DNA of 64,000 nucleotides from CAIODY01 sp046051225 (GCA_046051225.1 JBJOOR010000009.1:62001-126000), one strand, 5' to 3'; counted from the stretch's first letter, positions 43,530-53,243 are shown. The notes: a model not told the origin generated them from the letters alone. A program made the numbers and translations.

Positions 43530-44771
43530 ATGGCTAAGAAAAATGAAATAGTGGAGTGTTCGTTTTGTGGCAAACCAAAAGAAAAAACAAAGTTGATGAT
43601 TGGCGGTATGGGCATCTATATCTGCGATGAGTGTGTAGTTAGGGCTTATCAATTGGTAGAAGAAGAAACAAAAATATCGAATGCTAATCAAGCATCTACC
43701 TCAAAAATTGCTACCAAAAAATTTAAACCTATTGATATAAAAAAATACTTGGATGATTATGTAATAGGACAAGTAGAAGCCAAAAAAACATTGGCTGTGG
43801 CGGTTTATAATCATTACAAACGGGTGAATCAGATTGTAGATTCATCAGAAGTTGAAATAGAAAAATCTAATGTAATTGTAATTGGGCAAACGGGCACGGG
43901 CAAAACATTATTGGCAAGAAGCATTGCTAAATATTTAGATTTACCTTTTACTATTGTTGATGCTACTGTGTTTACCGAAGCAGGTTATGTGGGCGAAGAT
44001 GTAGAAAGCATTTTAACTCGTTTATTACAAGTATGCGATTATAATGTTGAACAAGCCGAACGTGGCATTGTGTATATTGATGAAATAGATAAAATTGGTA
44101 GAAAAGGCGATAATCCATCGTTAACTCGTGATGTAAAGGAAGGTACACAACAAGCATTACTAAAATTGTTAGAAGGCTCTGAAATTCTTGTGCCGCCCCA
44201 AGGTGGAAGAAAACACCCAGAACAAAAATTTATTAAATTAAACACTAAAAACATATTGTTTTTATGTGGTGGTGCATTTGATGGCATCGAAAAAATAATT
44301 GGCAAACGTATCACTACCCGTTCTATTGGTTATGGTTCGAACAAAGAAATGAGCGATGCCGAAAGAGATAATATTTTACAATACGTTAATCAACATGATT
44401 TAAAAAAATATGGTTTAATACCCGAATTAATTGGGCGATTGCCTGTGGTGGTGCATTTAGATGTGTTGGATAAAAAAGCATTGCGTTCTATTTTAACCGA
44501 ACCAAAAAATGCTTTGATGAAACAATACGAAAAATTATTTGAATTAGAAGGCATTAAACTTACAGTTGAAAAAGAAGTGTTGAACTTTATTGTTGATCAA
44601 GCTTTCGAACATAAATTAGGAGCCCGTGGATTACGAAGTATGTGCGAATTATTGATGAAAGATTTGATGTTTGAATTGCCAAGCAAAGATTTATCTGAAT
44701 ATACTTTAACCTTAGATTATGCCGAGTCAAAACTATCGGGCAAGCAGATAAATAAATTAAAAGCTGCTTAG
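43530..44771 (+). CDS. clpX: Clp protease ATP-binding subunit ClpX
   Basis: A 413-residue AAA+ unfoldase. The N-terminal zinc domain is intact (CSFCGKPKEK..ICDECV). Walker A is GQTGTGKTLLARS and Walker B lies in YIDEIDKIGRK, with pore loop GYVGEDVES. The ClpP-docking loop reads SIGYGSN, with Tyr in place of Phe of the usual IGF. It works with ClpP, whose gene is 32 kb away. The glycosyltransferase gene follows after 19 bp. Confidence 0.97.
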   Translation: MAKKNEIVECSFCGKPKEKTKLMIGGMGIYICDECVVRAYQLVEEETKISNANQASTSKIATKKFKPIDIKKYLDDYVIGQVEAKKTLAVAVYNHYKRVNQIVDSSEVEIEKSNVIVIGQTGTGKTLLARSIAKYLDLPFTIVDATVFTEAGYVGEDVESILTRLLQVCDYNVEQAERGIVYIDEIDKIGRKGDNPSLTRDVKEGTQQALLKLLEGSEILVPPQGGRKHPEQKFIKLNTKNILFLCGGAFDGIEKIIGKRITTRSIGYGSNKEMSDAERDNILQYVNQHDLKKYGLIPELIGRLPVVVHLDVLDKKALRSILTEPKNALMKQYEKLFELEGIKLTVEKEVLNFIVDQAFEHKLGARGLRSMCELLMKDLMFELPSKDLSEYTLTLDYAESKLSGKQINKLKAA

Positions 44772-44790
44772 TTTTTTTGAATAAAAAAGT

Positions 44791-45951
44791 ATGGTAAATC
44801 AGCAAAAACCTGTTGTTACAATTATTAATAGGCATTACCCACCCAACCCAGGAATAACTGGTGAAGCGGCTTGGGACTTGGCTAAATATTTAGATGCAAA
44901 AAATATTGCTGTACAAATTGTTCATATTAATCGTACATCCGAAGGCGGTGGCGAACGCCGTGAACCATTTGGAACTATTTATAAAGTAAGTTCTATTTAC
45001 ACAGGGAAAAACGAAACTATAAGGTTTGTAGCTGCCATTTTCGATTCCGTTAGTTTATTAGCAAAAGCAATAGGTGTTAGAAAAAAAGGCGTTATCATTT
45101 GTATGACAAGCCCACCAATGCTTGCCTTTTGGGGCGGTTTATTTTTCAAACTATTTAATGTGCCTTGGTTTTTTTGGAGTATGGATTTATTTCCCGAATC
45201 GTTTTATGCTGATGGTAAAATTTCAAACACTAATTCATTTTACAAAATAGTTAAAAAAATAAGTTATGCTTTTAAGCCCAAAGCCTTAATTGCTATGGGT
45301 TATAAGCAAGCCGAATATATAAATGCACAATACAATAAACCAGTTGAAACATTGGTGTTGCCATGTGGTGTAATTACGCAGCAACATATTAATAACGAAA
45401 AACCTATTTGGCGAACAGATGATTCGAAAATATATTTTGGCTATTGCGGTAATATTGGATTGGCGCATGATGAACGTTCGGTAGTTGAATTAGCAAAAGC
45501 AATTAATTCTACCAAACATCAATTAATATTGGCATTGTATGGTGTAAAAGCCGAAGCTTTAAAAGCGCAATTAAAAAATATAGATGGAGTGATATTGGTT
45601 GATAATGTTCCAAGAAGTCAGTTGCATTTTATTGATGTGCATTTAGTTTGTTTGATGGATAAATGGACACATGCCGCAGTGCCTTCAAAAGCAGTAAGTT
45701 CGATATGTGCAGGCGGTAGTATTTTATTTTTAGGAAATGAAAATAGCGATAATTGGTTTATGTTGCAACGTGCAGGTTGGCGCTTAAATCCAGATGAATC
45801 TATTCAACATCAAATAGAAAATTTGTTGGCAGATATTTCGTTCGAAAAAATAAATAGCAAAAAAGCTGAAGCTAAATTGTTAGCAATCGAGTTATCAAAA
45901 TTAGTAACTACAACTTATCAGCAGATAGCAGAAAAAATATTTAGAGATTAA
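44791..45951 (+). CDS. glycosyltransferase, GT4-like
   Basis: A 386-residue GT-B-type protein. The opening YPPNPGITGEAAWDLAKYL, the acceptor-side WFFWSMDLFPESFYADG and the donor-domain YFGYCGNIGLAHDERSV followed by HAAVPSKAVSSICAGGSILF support it. It probably transfers a sugar to a lipid-linked acceptor in surface polysaccharide synthesis. It overlaps the end of crcB tail to tail by 4 bp. The WecA-like gene beyond crcB may supply its acceptor. Confidence 0.8.
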   Translation: MVNQQKPVVTIINRHYPPNPGITGEAAWDLAKYLDAKNIAVQIVHINRTSEGGGERREPFGTIYKVSSIYTGKNETIRFVAAIFDSVSLLAKAIGVRKKGVIICMTSPPMLAFWGGLFFKLFNVPWFFWSMDLFPESFYADGKISNTNSFYKIVKKISYAFKPKALIAMGYKQAEYINAQYNKPVETLVLPCGVITQQHINNEKPIWRTDDSKIYFGYCGNIGLAHDERSVVELAKAINSTKHQLILALYGVKAEALKAQLKNIDGVILVDNVPRSQLHFIDVHLVCLMDKWTHAAVPSKAVSSICAGGSILFLGNENSDNWFMLQRAGWRLNPDESIQHQIENLLADISFEKINSKKAEAKLLAIELSKLVTTTYQQIAEKIFRD

Positions 45952-46316
45952 CCATTCGCCATTTTCATTCCTACCCAAATGGCTAAAAATGTAAGTATTA
46001 AATTAGATGATACATTGAATGCAAGCCAACCCCATTGCTGTTGTTCAAATAATTGATACGATTGAAAACTAAATGTAGAAAAGGTACTTAATCCACCACA
46101 AAAACCTGTAGCCCAAAATATTTGAGTAGCTGAATTTTTATCATTAAATGAAATAGTGCATACAATGGCTATTAAAATACTTGCTATTATATTAGCTATT
46201 AAAGTAGAAAATATGGGGTTGAAATTTTTTAATGCAATTAGCCATCCAATACAAAATCGAAGCACCGAGCCTATTCCACCACCAACAAACACATATAAGA
46301 TGGCTAGATTATTCAT
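45948..46316 (-). CDS. crcB: fluoride channel CrcB/Fluc
   Basis: A 122-residue four-helix membrane protein. The family blocks GGGIGSVLRFCIGW and ATGFCGGLSTFSTFSFQ (the Phe/Ser/Thr-lined pore) are present. It exports fluoride as an antiparallel dimer. The start codon directly follows the stop of the WecA-like gene. No fluoride riboswitch is seen, so control is not by that route. Confidence 0.93.
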   Translation of the reverse strand: MNNLAILYVFVGGGIGSVLRFCIGWLIALKNFNPIFSTLIANIIASILIAIVCTISFNDKNSATQIFWATGFCGGLSTFSTFSFQSYQLFEQQQWGWLAFNVSSNLILTFLAIWVGMKMANG

Positions 46317-47423
46317 TTACACTTCATCTTTTTTAACGTCATGACGATGTGCATTTTTTTGATACATTAATTGTATAGCAATAAACAATACCATGAAAAA
46401 GCCTATAGCAATCGGGTTTAAATATTTTGTTTCATAATTATTAAAATGTAGAAACAAGAATAAACCAACACTAAGAGCAGATAGAAAAATATATATCATA
46501 CACACAAAATAATCTTTAACGCCCATCATGGCAAGATGATGTGTAATGTGGTCTCTGCCTCCTACAAATGGCGAATGCCCTCTCATCATTCTGCGTATCG
46601 AAACTGTAGTTGTATCAATTAACGGAACAATGAAAATAAGCATGGGTGCTACAAACTGACGGATTTGATATTGTGGACCGTGTATATCTCTTAAATTCCA
46701 AATAAATAGAATACTCATGGCAGATAAAAATGCACCTAAAAATTGGCTACCTGTATCGCCCATATACATTTTTGATGGATGCCAATTAAAACATAAAAAG
46801 CCTAGCAATGCAGCCACCACACCTAAACCTGTAATAAAAAAGAATGGTTCGTAAATGCCCGATAAGGCACATACCGAAAGTATAGCTAAAATAATTACTA
46901 TTGAAATAGAGCTTACTACACCATCCATATTATCAAGCATATTAATAGAATTCATGATGCCTATTACCCAAAAAATAGTGAAGATGTAATTGAAAATTCT
47001 TGATGGTGAAATATCAATCCAGATGCCTGCACCTAATAAAATAATGGCACATAATAACTGACCTGAAAATTTTAGCAATGGCTTAGTATTATAAGCATCA
47101 TCGGCTAAGCCAATTAAAAAACCAATGGTAGAACATAATAAAACAGCTAAGTGTACTTTGTTTATTAATACATTATCTTTTGATGGAAAGATGGCAAAAA
47201 CTGCAAATGAAAATAAAAACAAAATAAAGAATGAAATACCACCAAAGGCTGGTTTACTAGTAGATGCCCAACGTATAATTGGTTCATTACCATCTTGGCT
47301 ATTACGCATTCCTAAATTGTTAGAAAATTTTACAAATAATCCATTGATTAATGTAGAAAGCATTACAGCTATTAAAAAAAGGATGAAAACGTATATCGAG
47401 TTTTCGTTTGAAAATAAATCCAT
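46317..47423 (-). CDS. MraY/WecA-type polyprenyl-phosphate sugar-1-P transferase
   Basis: A 368-residue multi-pass protein with about ten TM segments. Catalytic loops are LADDAYNTKPLLKF, NSINMLDNMDG, and the C-terminal GDTGSQFLGA and GRDHITHHLAMMG (the HxHH-type loop of WecA/TagO rather than MraY). It loads GlcNAc-1-P or a similar sugar on undecaprenyl phosphate to start glycan assembly. It is followed at once by crcB. Confidence 0.88.
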   Translation of the reverse strand: MDLFSNENSIYVFILFLIAVMLSTLINGLFVKFSNNLGMRNSQDGNEPIIRWASTSKPAFGGISFFILFLFSFAVFAIFPSKDNVLINKVHLAVLLCSTIGFLIGLADDAYNTKPLLKFSGQLLCAIILLGAGIWIDISPSRIFNYIFTIFWVIGIMNSINMLDNMDGVVSSISIVIILAILSVCALSGIYEPFFFITGLGVVAALLGFLCFNWHPSKMYMGDTGSQFLGAFLSAMSILFIWNLRDIHGPQYQIRQFVAPMLIFIVPLIDTTTVSIRRMMRGHSPFVGGRDHITHHLAMMGVKDYFVCMIYIFLSALSVGLFLFLHFNNYETKYLNPIAIGFFMVLFIAIQLMYQKNAHRHDVKKDEV

Positions 47424-47456
47424 CTAATGTGTTTATATTGTTTAACTGTATAGAGT

Positions 47457-48647
47457 TTAATTTGTTTGTAAATGTTGCATGGCTTGATATGCCATTAATC
47501 CTGCACCTAGTTCCAAAGCCTTTTCATCAATGTTGAATGTGCCCGTATGAACTGCGCTACTGTTTGTTCCATCTTTGCTTGCTGTACCTAATCTAAAAAA
47601 ACAAGCAGGAATTTTTTCAGCATAAAATGAAAAGTCTTCTGCTGTCATTCGCAAATCTAATTCTTCAACTTGGCTATTTCCTAAATATTCTTTTGCAAAT
47701 TGTCTACTTAACTCTGTTGTGGTTGTATCATTTGTTAAACATGGATAACCATTTGAAATTTCAACCACACAATCCCCCCCCATACTTTGCGCCAATCCTT
47801 TTGCTATTTGATTAATTTTTTGATGCACTTGTTTGCGCCAAGATTCATCCATTGTTCTTAATGTGCCTTCAATACGCACTTCATCGGGTATTACATTAGT
47901 AGCGCCATTGGCTATTATTTTACCAAATGATAATACAGTAGGTATAATTGGATAAGCATTGCGGCTAACAATTTGTTGTAATGCTACAATAATATGCGAT
48001 GCTATTAAAACCGTATCTACACAATTTTGGGGCAATGCGCCATGCCCACCTTTGCCTTTTACGGTTAAATAAATTTCATCTGCACTTGCCATGTATAATC
48101 CTGATTTAAATCCAGTTTTACCCACTGTCATACTTGGGTGAACATGCAATGCTAATATTTTTTCGGGCTTTGGATTTTCCAAAACACCTTCTTTAATCAT
48201 TACCGATGCACCGCCTGGTTCTTTTTCTTCACTAGGTTGAAATATTAATTTAATAGTGCCTTGCCATTCATCTTTTAATTCATGTAATATTTTGGCTGCG
48301 CCTAGTAATACAGCAGTATGTACATCATGCCCACAAGCATGCATCACACCTATATTTTGCGAAGCATAACTGCAAGTGTTTTTTTCGTTGATGGGCAATG
48401 CATCTAATTCGCTACGTAAGGCAATTACTTTTTTATCAGCATTTGTATTGCTTTTTAATAAGGCTACTACGCCTGTTTTTGCAATATCTATTTGATAGGC
48501 AATGCCATATTCTGAAAGCTTTTGTTGTACAAATTTCGATGTTTCAAATTCTTGAAATGATAATTCGGGATGAGCATGAATATGATGCCTTATCGTTTGT
48601 ATTTCGGTAAAATAGGCAGCTGCAAGTTGTTGTATTTTGGATAGCAT
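47457..48647 (-). CDS. M20 family amidohydrolase
   Basis: A 396-residue metallopeptidase-like amidohydrolase (N-acyl-amino acid or hippurate hydrolase class). Metal and catalytic segments: HPELSFQEFET, GVMHACGHDVHTAVLLGAA, QPSEEKEPGGAS, ALHVHPSMTVG and MTAEDFSFYAEKIP. A G8 run (47781-47774) encodes Met-Gly-Gly. Substrate not known. It is followed by the WecA-like gene after 34 bp. Confidence 0.9.
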   Translation of the reverse strand: MLSKIQQLAAAYFTEIQTIRHHIHAHPELSFQEFETSKFVQQKLSEYGIAYQIDIAKTGVVALLKSNTNADKKVIALRSELDALPINEKNTCSYASQNIGVMHACGHDVHTAVLLGAAKILHELKDEWQGTIKLIFQPSEEKEPGGASVMIKEGVLENPKPEKILALHVHPSMTVGKTGFKSGLYMASADEIYLTVKGKGGHGALPQNCVDTVLIASHIIVALQQIVSRNAYPIIPTVLSFGKIIANGATNVIPDEVRIEGTLRTMDESWRKQVHQKINQIAKGLAQSMGGDCVVEISNGYPCLTNDTTTTELSRQFAKEYLGNSQVEELDLRMTAEDFSFYAEKIPACFFRLGTASKDGTNSSAVHTGTFNIDEKALELGAGLMAYQAMQHLQTN

Positions 48648-48659
48648 TAGCTAAATGGT

Positions 48660-49064
48660 TTATTTATCATCCGAAGCACCTTCGGGCAATACGTTTACAA
48701 TATCGGGCACTATAAAAATACCTTTAAATTTATCATTAATTTCTTTCATAAAATTATAGGCTTCATTTTTATCGGCATAATCGCCCACCCTTAATTTAAA
48801 ATAAGGTTGTTGGTAAGTAAGATATGTTTTAGCTGAAGGATAAAGGGTTAAAAATTCAGTTTTTATATTCATCACTTCGGCACGTTCAGAATTTGATGAA
48901 AGTTGAATACGCCAGCCCTGTACCCGTTTTATACTGGTATTCATATCAATATGGCGGCTTATTAATTTAGGCAATGAAGGGTCTTCCTTTATTGTAATAG
49001 TACCTTGTGCCATCAATAAATTGATAGGTATCATGTACAAAATTAGTGTGCCAATTATTTTCAT
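48660..49064 (-). CDS. small exported SPOR-domain protein
   Basis: A 134-residue protein with a signal peptide (hydrophobic 4-19, cleavage near LMAQG) and a C-terminal SPOR domain (about 50-125: GWRIQLSSNSERAEVMNI, YFKLRVGDYADKNEAYNFMK). SPOR domains bind denuded peptidoglycan at division sites, but small Bacteroidota SPOR proteins have no set role. It shares a transcript with the M20 gene 13 bp downstream. Confidence 0.85.
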   Translation of the reverse strand: MKIIGTLILYMIPINLLMAQGTITIKEDPSLPKLISRHIDMNTSIKRVQGWRIQLSSNSERAEVMNIKTEFLTLYPSAKTYLTYQQPYFKLRVGDYADKNEAYNFMKEINDKFKGIFIVPDIVNVLPEGASDDK

Positions 49065-49086
49065 GTGATTGATATGATGACGATTG

Positions 49087-49094
49087 CAAAAGTA
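49087..49094 (-). promoter_or_regulatory. -7 element of the SPOR gene
   Basis: TACTTTTG on the minus strand, 22 bp before the start codon at 49064. Confidence 0.5.
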
Positions 49095-49111
49095 ATTATT
49101 TGTGTGGTTTG

Positions 49112-49162
49112 GTGGTAATAAAAAAGCCCCGATAAATTTTATCGGGGCTTTTTTATTACCAC
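49112..49162 (-). terminator. strong terminator, 25-bp stem
   Basis: A perfect stem (49112-49136 with 49138-49162; core AAAAGCCCCGATAAA) with T-runs on both strands. It follows the PorP/SprF gene on the minus strand after about 80 bp. Confidence 0.92.
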
Positions 49163-49240
49163 TAGTTATCTATATAATCTTTGGAAAATACCATCCTTCC
49201 CTGAAAAATTCACACTTTTGCTTGGTTTGTATATCTATAT

Positions 49241-50323
49241 TTAAAATACTGGGCAAACAGGGTGGCGCTTATTACCTAATGATGCATCCATTAAGCCATG
49301 ATAAGAAAGAGTTAGTTCAACGCCTCCTTTTAATTTTGTAGTAGAAGTAAGTTTTGAAACATTTAAGTCGTAACTAATTCCTAAAGTGTATTGGTTATAC
49401 TCTAATTTAGTAGAAAGATTAATTGCATCTTGCAATAAACCACCAGTTCTGTTAGCTTGCCTAAACCATAACCCCATATTAAATGCCATTAATTCTTTAG
49501 CTTTTACTTCGGTTAATTGAAAGCGCAAATAAGCACCTTCGTTAATTTCGTACCAACTGCCTTGGTACAAAACCATTAACGAAGGAAGAATATCTAATTT
49601 TTTGCCAATTGGATATTTCATTCCAAAATGTCCTGTAAATTTCCTATATAATTGATCGCTTGGTAATCCAAAAAAGAATGAATTTTTAGGTTGGTTGATA
49701 TGATTTATGGCAAAGCCATAATTGATAAATTTACGTTTGTTAATTTGGCAAAAGTATTTTACACCTACACTAAAATCGGCATAAATATAATTATTTAAAA
49801 CTGGGGCACTTACTACCGAAAATGGGGTAAAAGGGTCTTGAGGGTTATATTGATCGGGTAATTGAAGGTTTGTATAATCAATCCTACGTTGTACAAAACC
49901 CATTGTAAAACCACCTACCACATATCTGTTTTTTAAATTTGAAATAGATTTCCAATACGATACTGCTAACTGACCATAAGTAGTACTTAAAGCTACTTCG
50001 CCAGCCCTATCATTTAAAAATAATAACCCTACCCCAATCATATCTTTTGATGTTTTGCTGCCTTTAAAACTCATATCAAATCCACCAGAAAATGTAGTAT
50101 AGCCAGTGTTTCGAGCCGCTACACTATTGTTGTTGATAAAACGATAATCCCATTGATTACGAAAACAACCTGTGAAACGATACATACCTTTAAAAAAGCC
50201 AGTGTTGGCTGGGTTTAAAAGTATAGGACATTCATTGTATTGTGTGAAATGAACATCTTGTGCAGAACCACGAAGTGAAAAAATGCTTACTAAAATAACT
50301 ACTAAAAGTAATTTTGTTTTCAT
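49241..50323 (-). CDS. PorP/SprF family type IX secretion membrane protein
   Basis: A beta-barrel protein that I start at the ATG at 50323 (360 residues), where a signal peptide begins (KTKLLLVVILVSIFSLRGSA). The family mark is HFTQYNECPILLNPANTGFF directly after cleavage, with YRFTGCFRNQWDYR next. Strands recur through the C-terminus. PorP/SprF proteins anchor surface-exposed, often adhesive, T9SS substrates and are usually next to a large adhesin; no adhesin is adjacent here. Confidence 0.9.
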   Translation of the reverse strand: MKTKLLLVVILVSIFSLRGSAQDVHFTQYNECPILLNPANTGFFKGMYRFTGCFRNQWDYRFINNNSVAARNTGYTTFSGGFDMSFKGSKTSKDMIGVGLLFLNDRAGEVALSTTYGQLAVSYWKSISNLKNRYVVGGFTMGFVQRRIDYTNLQLPDQYNPQDPFTPFSVVSAPVLNNYIYADFSVGVKYFCQINKRKFINYGFAINHINQPKNSFFFGLPSDQLYRKFTGHFGMKYPIGKKLDILPSLMVLYQGSWYEINEGAYLRFQLTEVKAKELMAFNMGLWFRQANRTGGLLQDAINLSTKLEYNQYTLGISYDLNVSKLTSTTKLKGGVELTLSYHGLMDASLGNKRHPVCPVF

Positions 50324-50411
50324 AATTGAAAATTTATTTGCTTGCAACGAAATTAAAAGGATTTCAATACATAGACAACAATTTTTTGGAAAACGTTACT
50401 AACTTTCGAAA

Positions 50412-50419
50412 ATATTTTT
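50412..50419 (+). promoter_or_regulatory. -7 element of the C40 peptidase gene
   Basis: TATTTTTG fits TAnnTTTG; a TTTG lies 23 nt upstream (50385-50388). It is 23 bp before the start codon. Confidence 0.5.
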
Positions 50420-50442
50420 GGGTAAAATAAAATACATACCAT

Positions 50443-51210
50443 ATGAATTATAGCTGCAAAGTAACCATAGCACCACTAAGAGCCGAACCAAGCCACAAAG
50501 CCGAAATGGTTTCGCAAATTTTATTTGGCGAAAATGTGTTGCAAATAAATCAACAAAATGATTGGATAAAAGTAGCTTGTAGCTATGATGGATACGAAGG
50601 TTGGGTTGAATTAAAATCGCTGATACCCATTTCGGATGATATTTTAACTGATTTTAAACGATATATTGTAGTAGCTGAAAGTAATTTAATTGAAAAAAAA
50701 TCATTAAATATTTATCGAATTGTATCAGGTTCGGAAATTTATTTAAACAAAAATAAGGAATCAGTTATTGGAAATAAAATTTTCGATTTTGCTGGTCATA
50801 CCATTTTGAAAAATTTAGGTTTTGAAATTAATGTTGATGCCATTCTTCAAAATGCAGTTCAGTTTTTAAATGTGCCTTATTTGTGGGGTGGTAAATCGAT
50901 GTATGGTATAGATTGTTCGGGGTTTACACAATTAGTTTATAAATTAAATAATTTTTATTTGCCTCGTGATGCTTATCAGCAAGCCGAAGTGGGTGATACT
51001 ATTCAGTTTGGAAAACAACAAACAGGCGATTTAGCTTTTTTTGTAAATCAAAATAATAAAATATCGCATGTAGGAATTTGTATTAATAATAATGAAATTA
51101 TTCATTGTAGTGGATATGTGCGAATAGATACCTTAAATGAAAATGGAATTTGGAATGAGGATGAAAATGTTTTAACACACCAATTATCGCTTATTAAAAG
51201 ATTAGTATAA
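50443..51210 (+). CDS. NlpC/P60 (C40) peptidase with SH3 domain
   Basis: A 255-residue protein. An N-terminal SH3-like domain (about 1-65: CKVTIAPLRAEPSHKAEMVS) is followed by the NlpC/P60 domain (about 130-255). The triad is complete: Cys158 in YGIDCSGFTQ, His209 in ISHVGICINN and His221 in IIHCSG. It should cut the gamma-D-Glu to diamino-acid bond of peptidoglycan peptides. No signal peptide is seen, so it may act on recycled peptides in the cytoplasm. Confidence 0.92.
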   Translation: MNYSCKVTIAPLRAEPSHKAEMVSQILFGENVLQINQQNDWIKVACSYDGYEGWVELKSLIPISDDILTDFKRYIVVAESNLIEKKSLNIYRIVSGSEIYLNKNKESVIGNKIFDFAGHTILKNLGFEINVDAILQNAVQFLNVPYLWGGKSMYGIDCSGFTQLVYKLNNFYLPRDAYQQAEVGDTIQFGKQQTGDLAFFVNQNNKISHVGICINNNEIIHCSGYVRIDTLNENGIWNEDENVLTHQLSLIKRLV

Positions 51211-51233
51211 TTAAATTTGTAAAAAAAAATGCT

Positions 51234-51260
51234 GCTGCTAAAATAAAGGCAGCCTTTTTT
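51234..51260 (+). terminator. probable terminator of the C40 gene
   Basis: GCTGC (51234-51238) pairs with GCAGC (51249-51253), followed by CTTTTTT; preceded by an A9 run. The stem is only 5 bp. Confidence 0.5.
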
Positions 51261-51297
51261 ATTTCTACTTTTACCACTCAATTTTTTTATATTTAAA

Positions 51298-52971
51298 ATG
51301 AAAGATTTCAAAAACGCAATTATTGAATGTGTGCCTAATTTTAGCGAAGGCGTAAACATGGATTTGATTAAACAAATTACCAACGAAATTGAAAATATTG
51401 AAGGTGTTCAATTGTTGGATGTTGACCCAGGCAAAGCCACTAACCGAACGGTGGTAACATTGGTAGGTAATCCTTATGCTGTAATTGAAGCAGCCTATCA
51501 AGCCATTAAAAAAGCAGGTGAATTAATTGATATGCGTACGCATAAAGGTGAACATCCACGAATGGGTGCTACCGATGTTTGTCCGTTAATTCCAATTGCA
51601 AATATTACCATGGACGAAACGGTAGAGTTTGCAAAAATGTTAGCAAAACGAGTTGGTGAAGAACTTTCTATTCCTACTTATTTGTATGAATATGCACAAT
51701 CAAATCCTGCTCGAAAAAATTTAGCTGATATTAGAAGTGGTGAATATGAAGGCTTTGCAGCTAAAATTCAAAAGCCCGAATGGAAACCAGATTTTGGCGA
51801 AGCAAAATTTAATGAACGCAGCGGCGCTACTGTAATTGGAGCAAGGGATTTTTTGGTAGCCTATAATGTAAACTTAAATACTACATCAACTCGTAGAGCA
51901 AATTCTGTGGCATTTGATATCAGAGAAAAAGGCAGACAAAAAACAGATGAAAATGGTAAAGTGATGAAAGATGTTTGGGAACCAGGTTTATTAAAATCGG
52001 TAAAAGCTATTGGTTGGTTTATTGAAGAATATGGCATTGCCCAAATTTCAATTAATCTTACCAATATCAATATTACATCTATGCATAAGGCATTTGATGT
52101 ATGTTGTGAACGTGCAACTGCCCGTGGAATGAGAGTTACAGGCAGCGAATTGGTAGGTTTAGTGCCATTAAAAGCCATGCTAGATGCTGGTAAATATTTT
52201 TTAGAAAAGCAACAACGTAGTGTTGGTGTTAGCGAAAGTGAATTGATAAAAATTGCAGTAAAAAGTTTAGGCTTAGATGAGTTAACGCCATTTCATCCAG
52301 AGAAAAAAATTATTGAATATGTGATGAATGATAATACCAAAAAGAAATTGGTGAATATGAATTTAGTAGCATTTGCCGATGAAACAGCAAGTGAATCGCC
52401 TGCACCTGGTGGTGGCTCTATTGCTGCTTTTTGCGGCGTTTTAGGTGCTTCATTGGCAACTATGGTAGCTAACTTATCATCGCATAAAAAAGGTTGGGAT
52501 GCACGATGGAACGAGTTTAGCCAATATGCTGAAAAAGGGCAACAAATGAAAGATGAATTGTTGAAATTAGTAGATGAAGATACCGAAGCCTTTAATCAAA
52601 TTATGAATGCATTTGGTTTGCCAAAAGGAAACGATACTGAAAAAGCGGCAAGAAAAGCTGCGATTGATGCAGCTACCATTAATGCAATCAAAATTCCTTT
52701 TCGTACCATGGAAGTTTCGTTTCAATCATTTGAAATAATAAAAGCAATGGCCGAAATTGGAAACCCAAATAGTGTGAGCGATGCAGGTGTGGGTGCTTTA
52801 TGTGCCCGTGCTGCTGTGAAAGGCGCTTACTTAAATGTGAAAATAAATGCAGGCGATTTAAAAGAACATGCTGAAGTAAAACCATTATTAGCCAAAGCTG
52901 AAGAAATGAATACTGCTGCCGATTTGATGGAAAATGAAATTTGGAAAATTGTAAATGAAAAAATAAAATAG
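51298..52971 (+). CDS. ftcD: bifunctional glutamate formimidoyltransferase/formimidoyl-THF cyclodeaminase
   Basis: A 557-residue fusion of the two FTCD activities. The transferase half (about 1-325) has ECVPNFSEGVNMDLI, DVDPGKATNRTVVTLVG and GEHPRMGATDVCPLIP; the cyclodeaminase half (about 350-557) has ASESPAPGGGSIAAFCG and SVSDAGVGALCARAA. It feeds formimino groups from histidine breakdown into THF. No hut genes are adjacent; folC lies in the same operon. It heads the seven-gene plus-strand operon ending at 56683. Confidence 0.93.
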   Translation: MKDFKNAIIECVPNFSEGVNMDLIKQITNEIENIEGVQLLDVDPGKATNRTVVTLVGNPYAVIEAAYQAIKKAGELIDMRTHKGEHPRMGATDVCPLIPIANITMDETVEFAKMLAKRVGEELSIPTYLYEYAQSNPARKNLADIRSGEYEGFAAKIQKPEWKPDFGEAKFNERSGATVIGARDFLVAYNVNLNTTSTRRANSVAFDIREKGRQKTDENGKVMKDVWEPGLLKSVKAIGWFIEEYGIAQISINLTNINITSMHKAFDVCCERATARGMRVTGSELVGLVPLKAMLDAGKYFLEKQQRSVGVSESELIKIAVKSLGLDELTPFHPEKKIIEYVMNDNTKKKLVNMNLVAFADETASESPAPGGGSIAAFCGVLGASLATMVANLSSHKKGWDARWNEFSQYAEKGQQMKDELLKLVDEDTEAFNQIMNAFGLPKGNDTEKAARKAAIDAATINAIKIPFRTMEVSFQSFEIIKAMAEIGNPNSVSDAGVGALCARAAVKGAYLNVKINAGDLKEHAEVKPLLAKAEEMNTAADLMENEIWKIVNEKIK

Positions 52972-52979
52972 ATTTTACT

Positions 52980-53243
52980 ATGCCCGAAATAAGTAGATTT
53001 TATGGAGTTATAATTTATATGTATTTGAAAGATCACATGCCACCTCATTTTCATGCCGTATTTGCTGAATATGAAGCTATGTTTTCAATTGAAACTGGCG
53101 AAATTATTCAAGGTGATATTCCTAAATCACAACTTAGAATTGTTCAGGCTTGGACAGAATTGCACAGAGAAGAATTAAAACGTAATTTTGAATTATTGAC
53201 TAGCGAAAATGCCTCATATTTTAAAATAGAACCTTTACACTAA
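52980..53243 (+). CDS. DUF4160 small protein
   Basis: An 87-residue protein with the DUF4160 hallmark IYMYLKDHMPPHFHAVFAEY and a C-terminal WTELHREELKRNFELL. DUF4160 and DUF2442 genes are often paired in genomes, and a toxin-antitoxin-like role has been proposed but is not proven. Its TAA overlaps the next ATG by one base (TAATG), so translation is coupled. It is placed 8 bp after ftcD in an otherwise metabolic operon. Confidence 0.8.
   Translation: MPEISRFYGVIIYMYLKDHMPPHFHAVFAEYEAMFSIETGEIIQGDIPKSQLRIVQAWTELHREELKRNFELLTSENASYFKIEPLH

Noticed and set aside
46317..46400. Fluoride riboswitch in front of crcB
   Set aside because: crcB starts directly at the stop of the upstream gene, with no room for the aptamer and no matching fold in the coding end.
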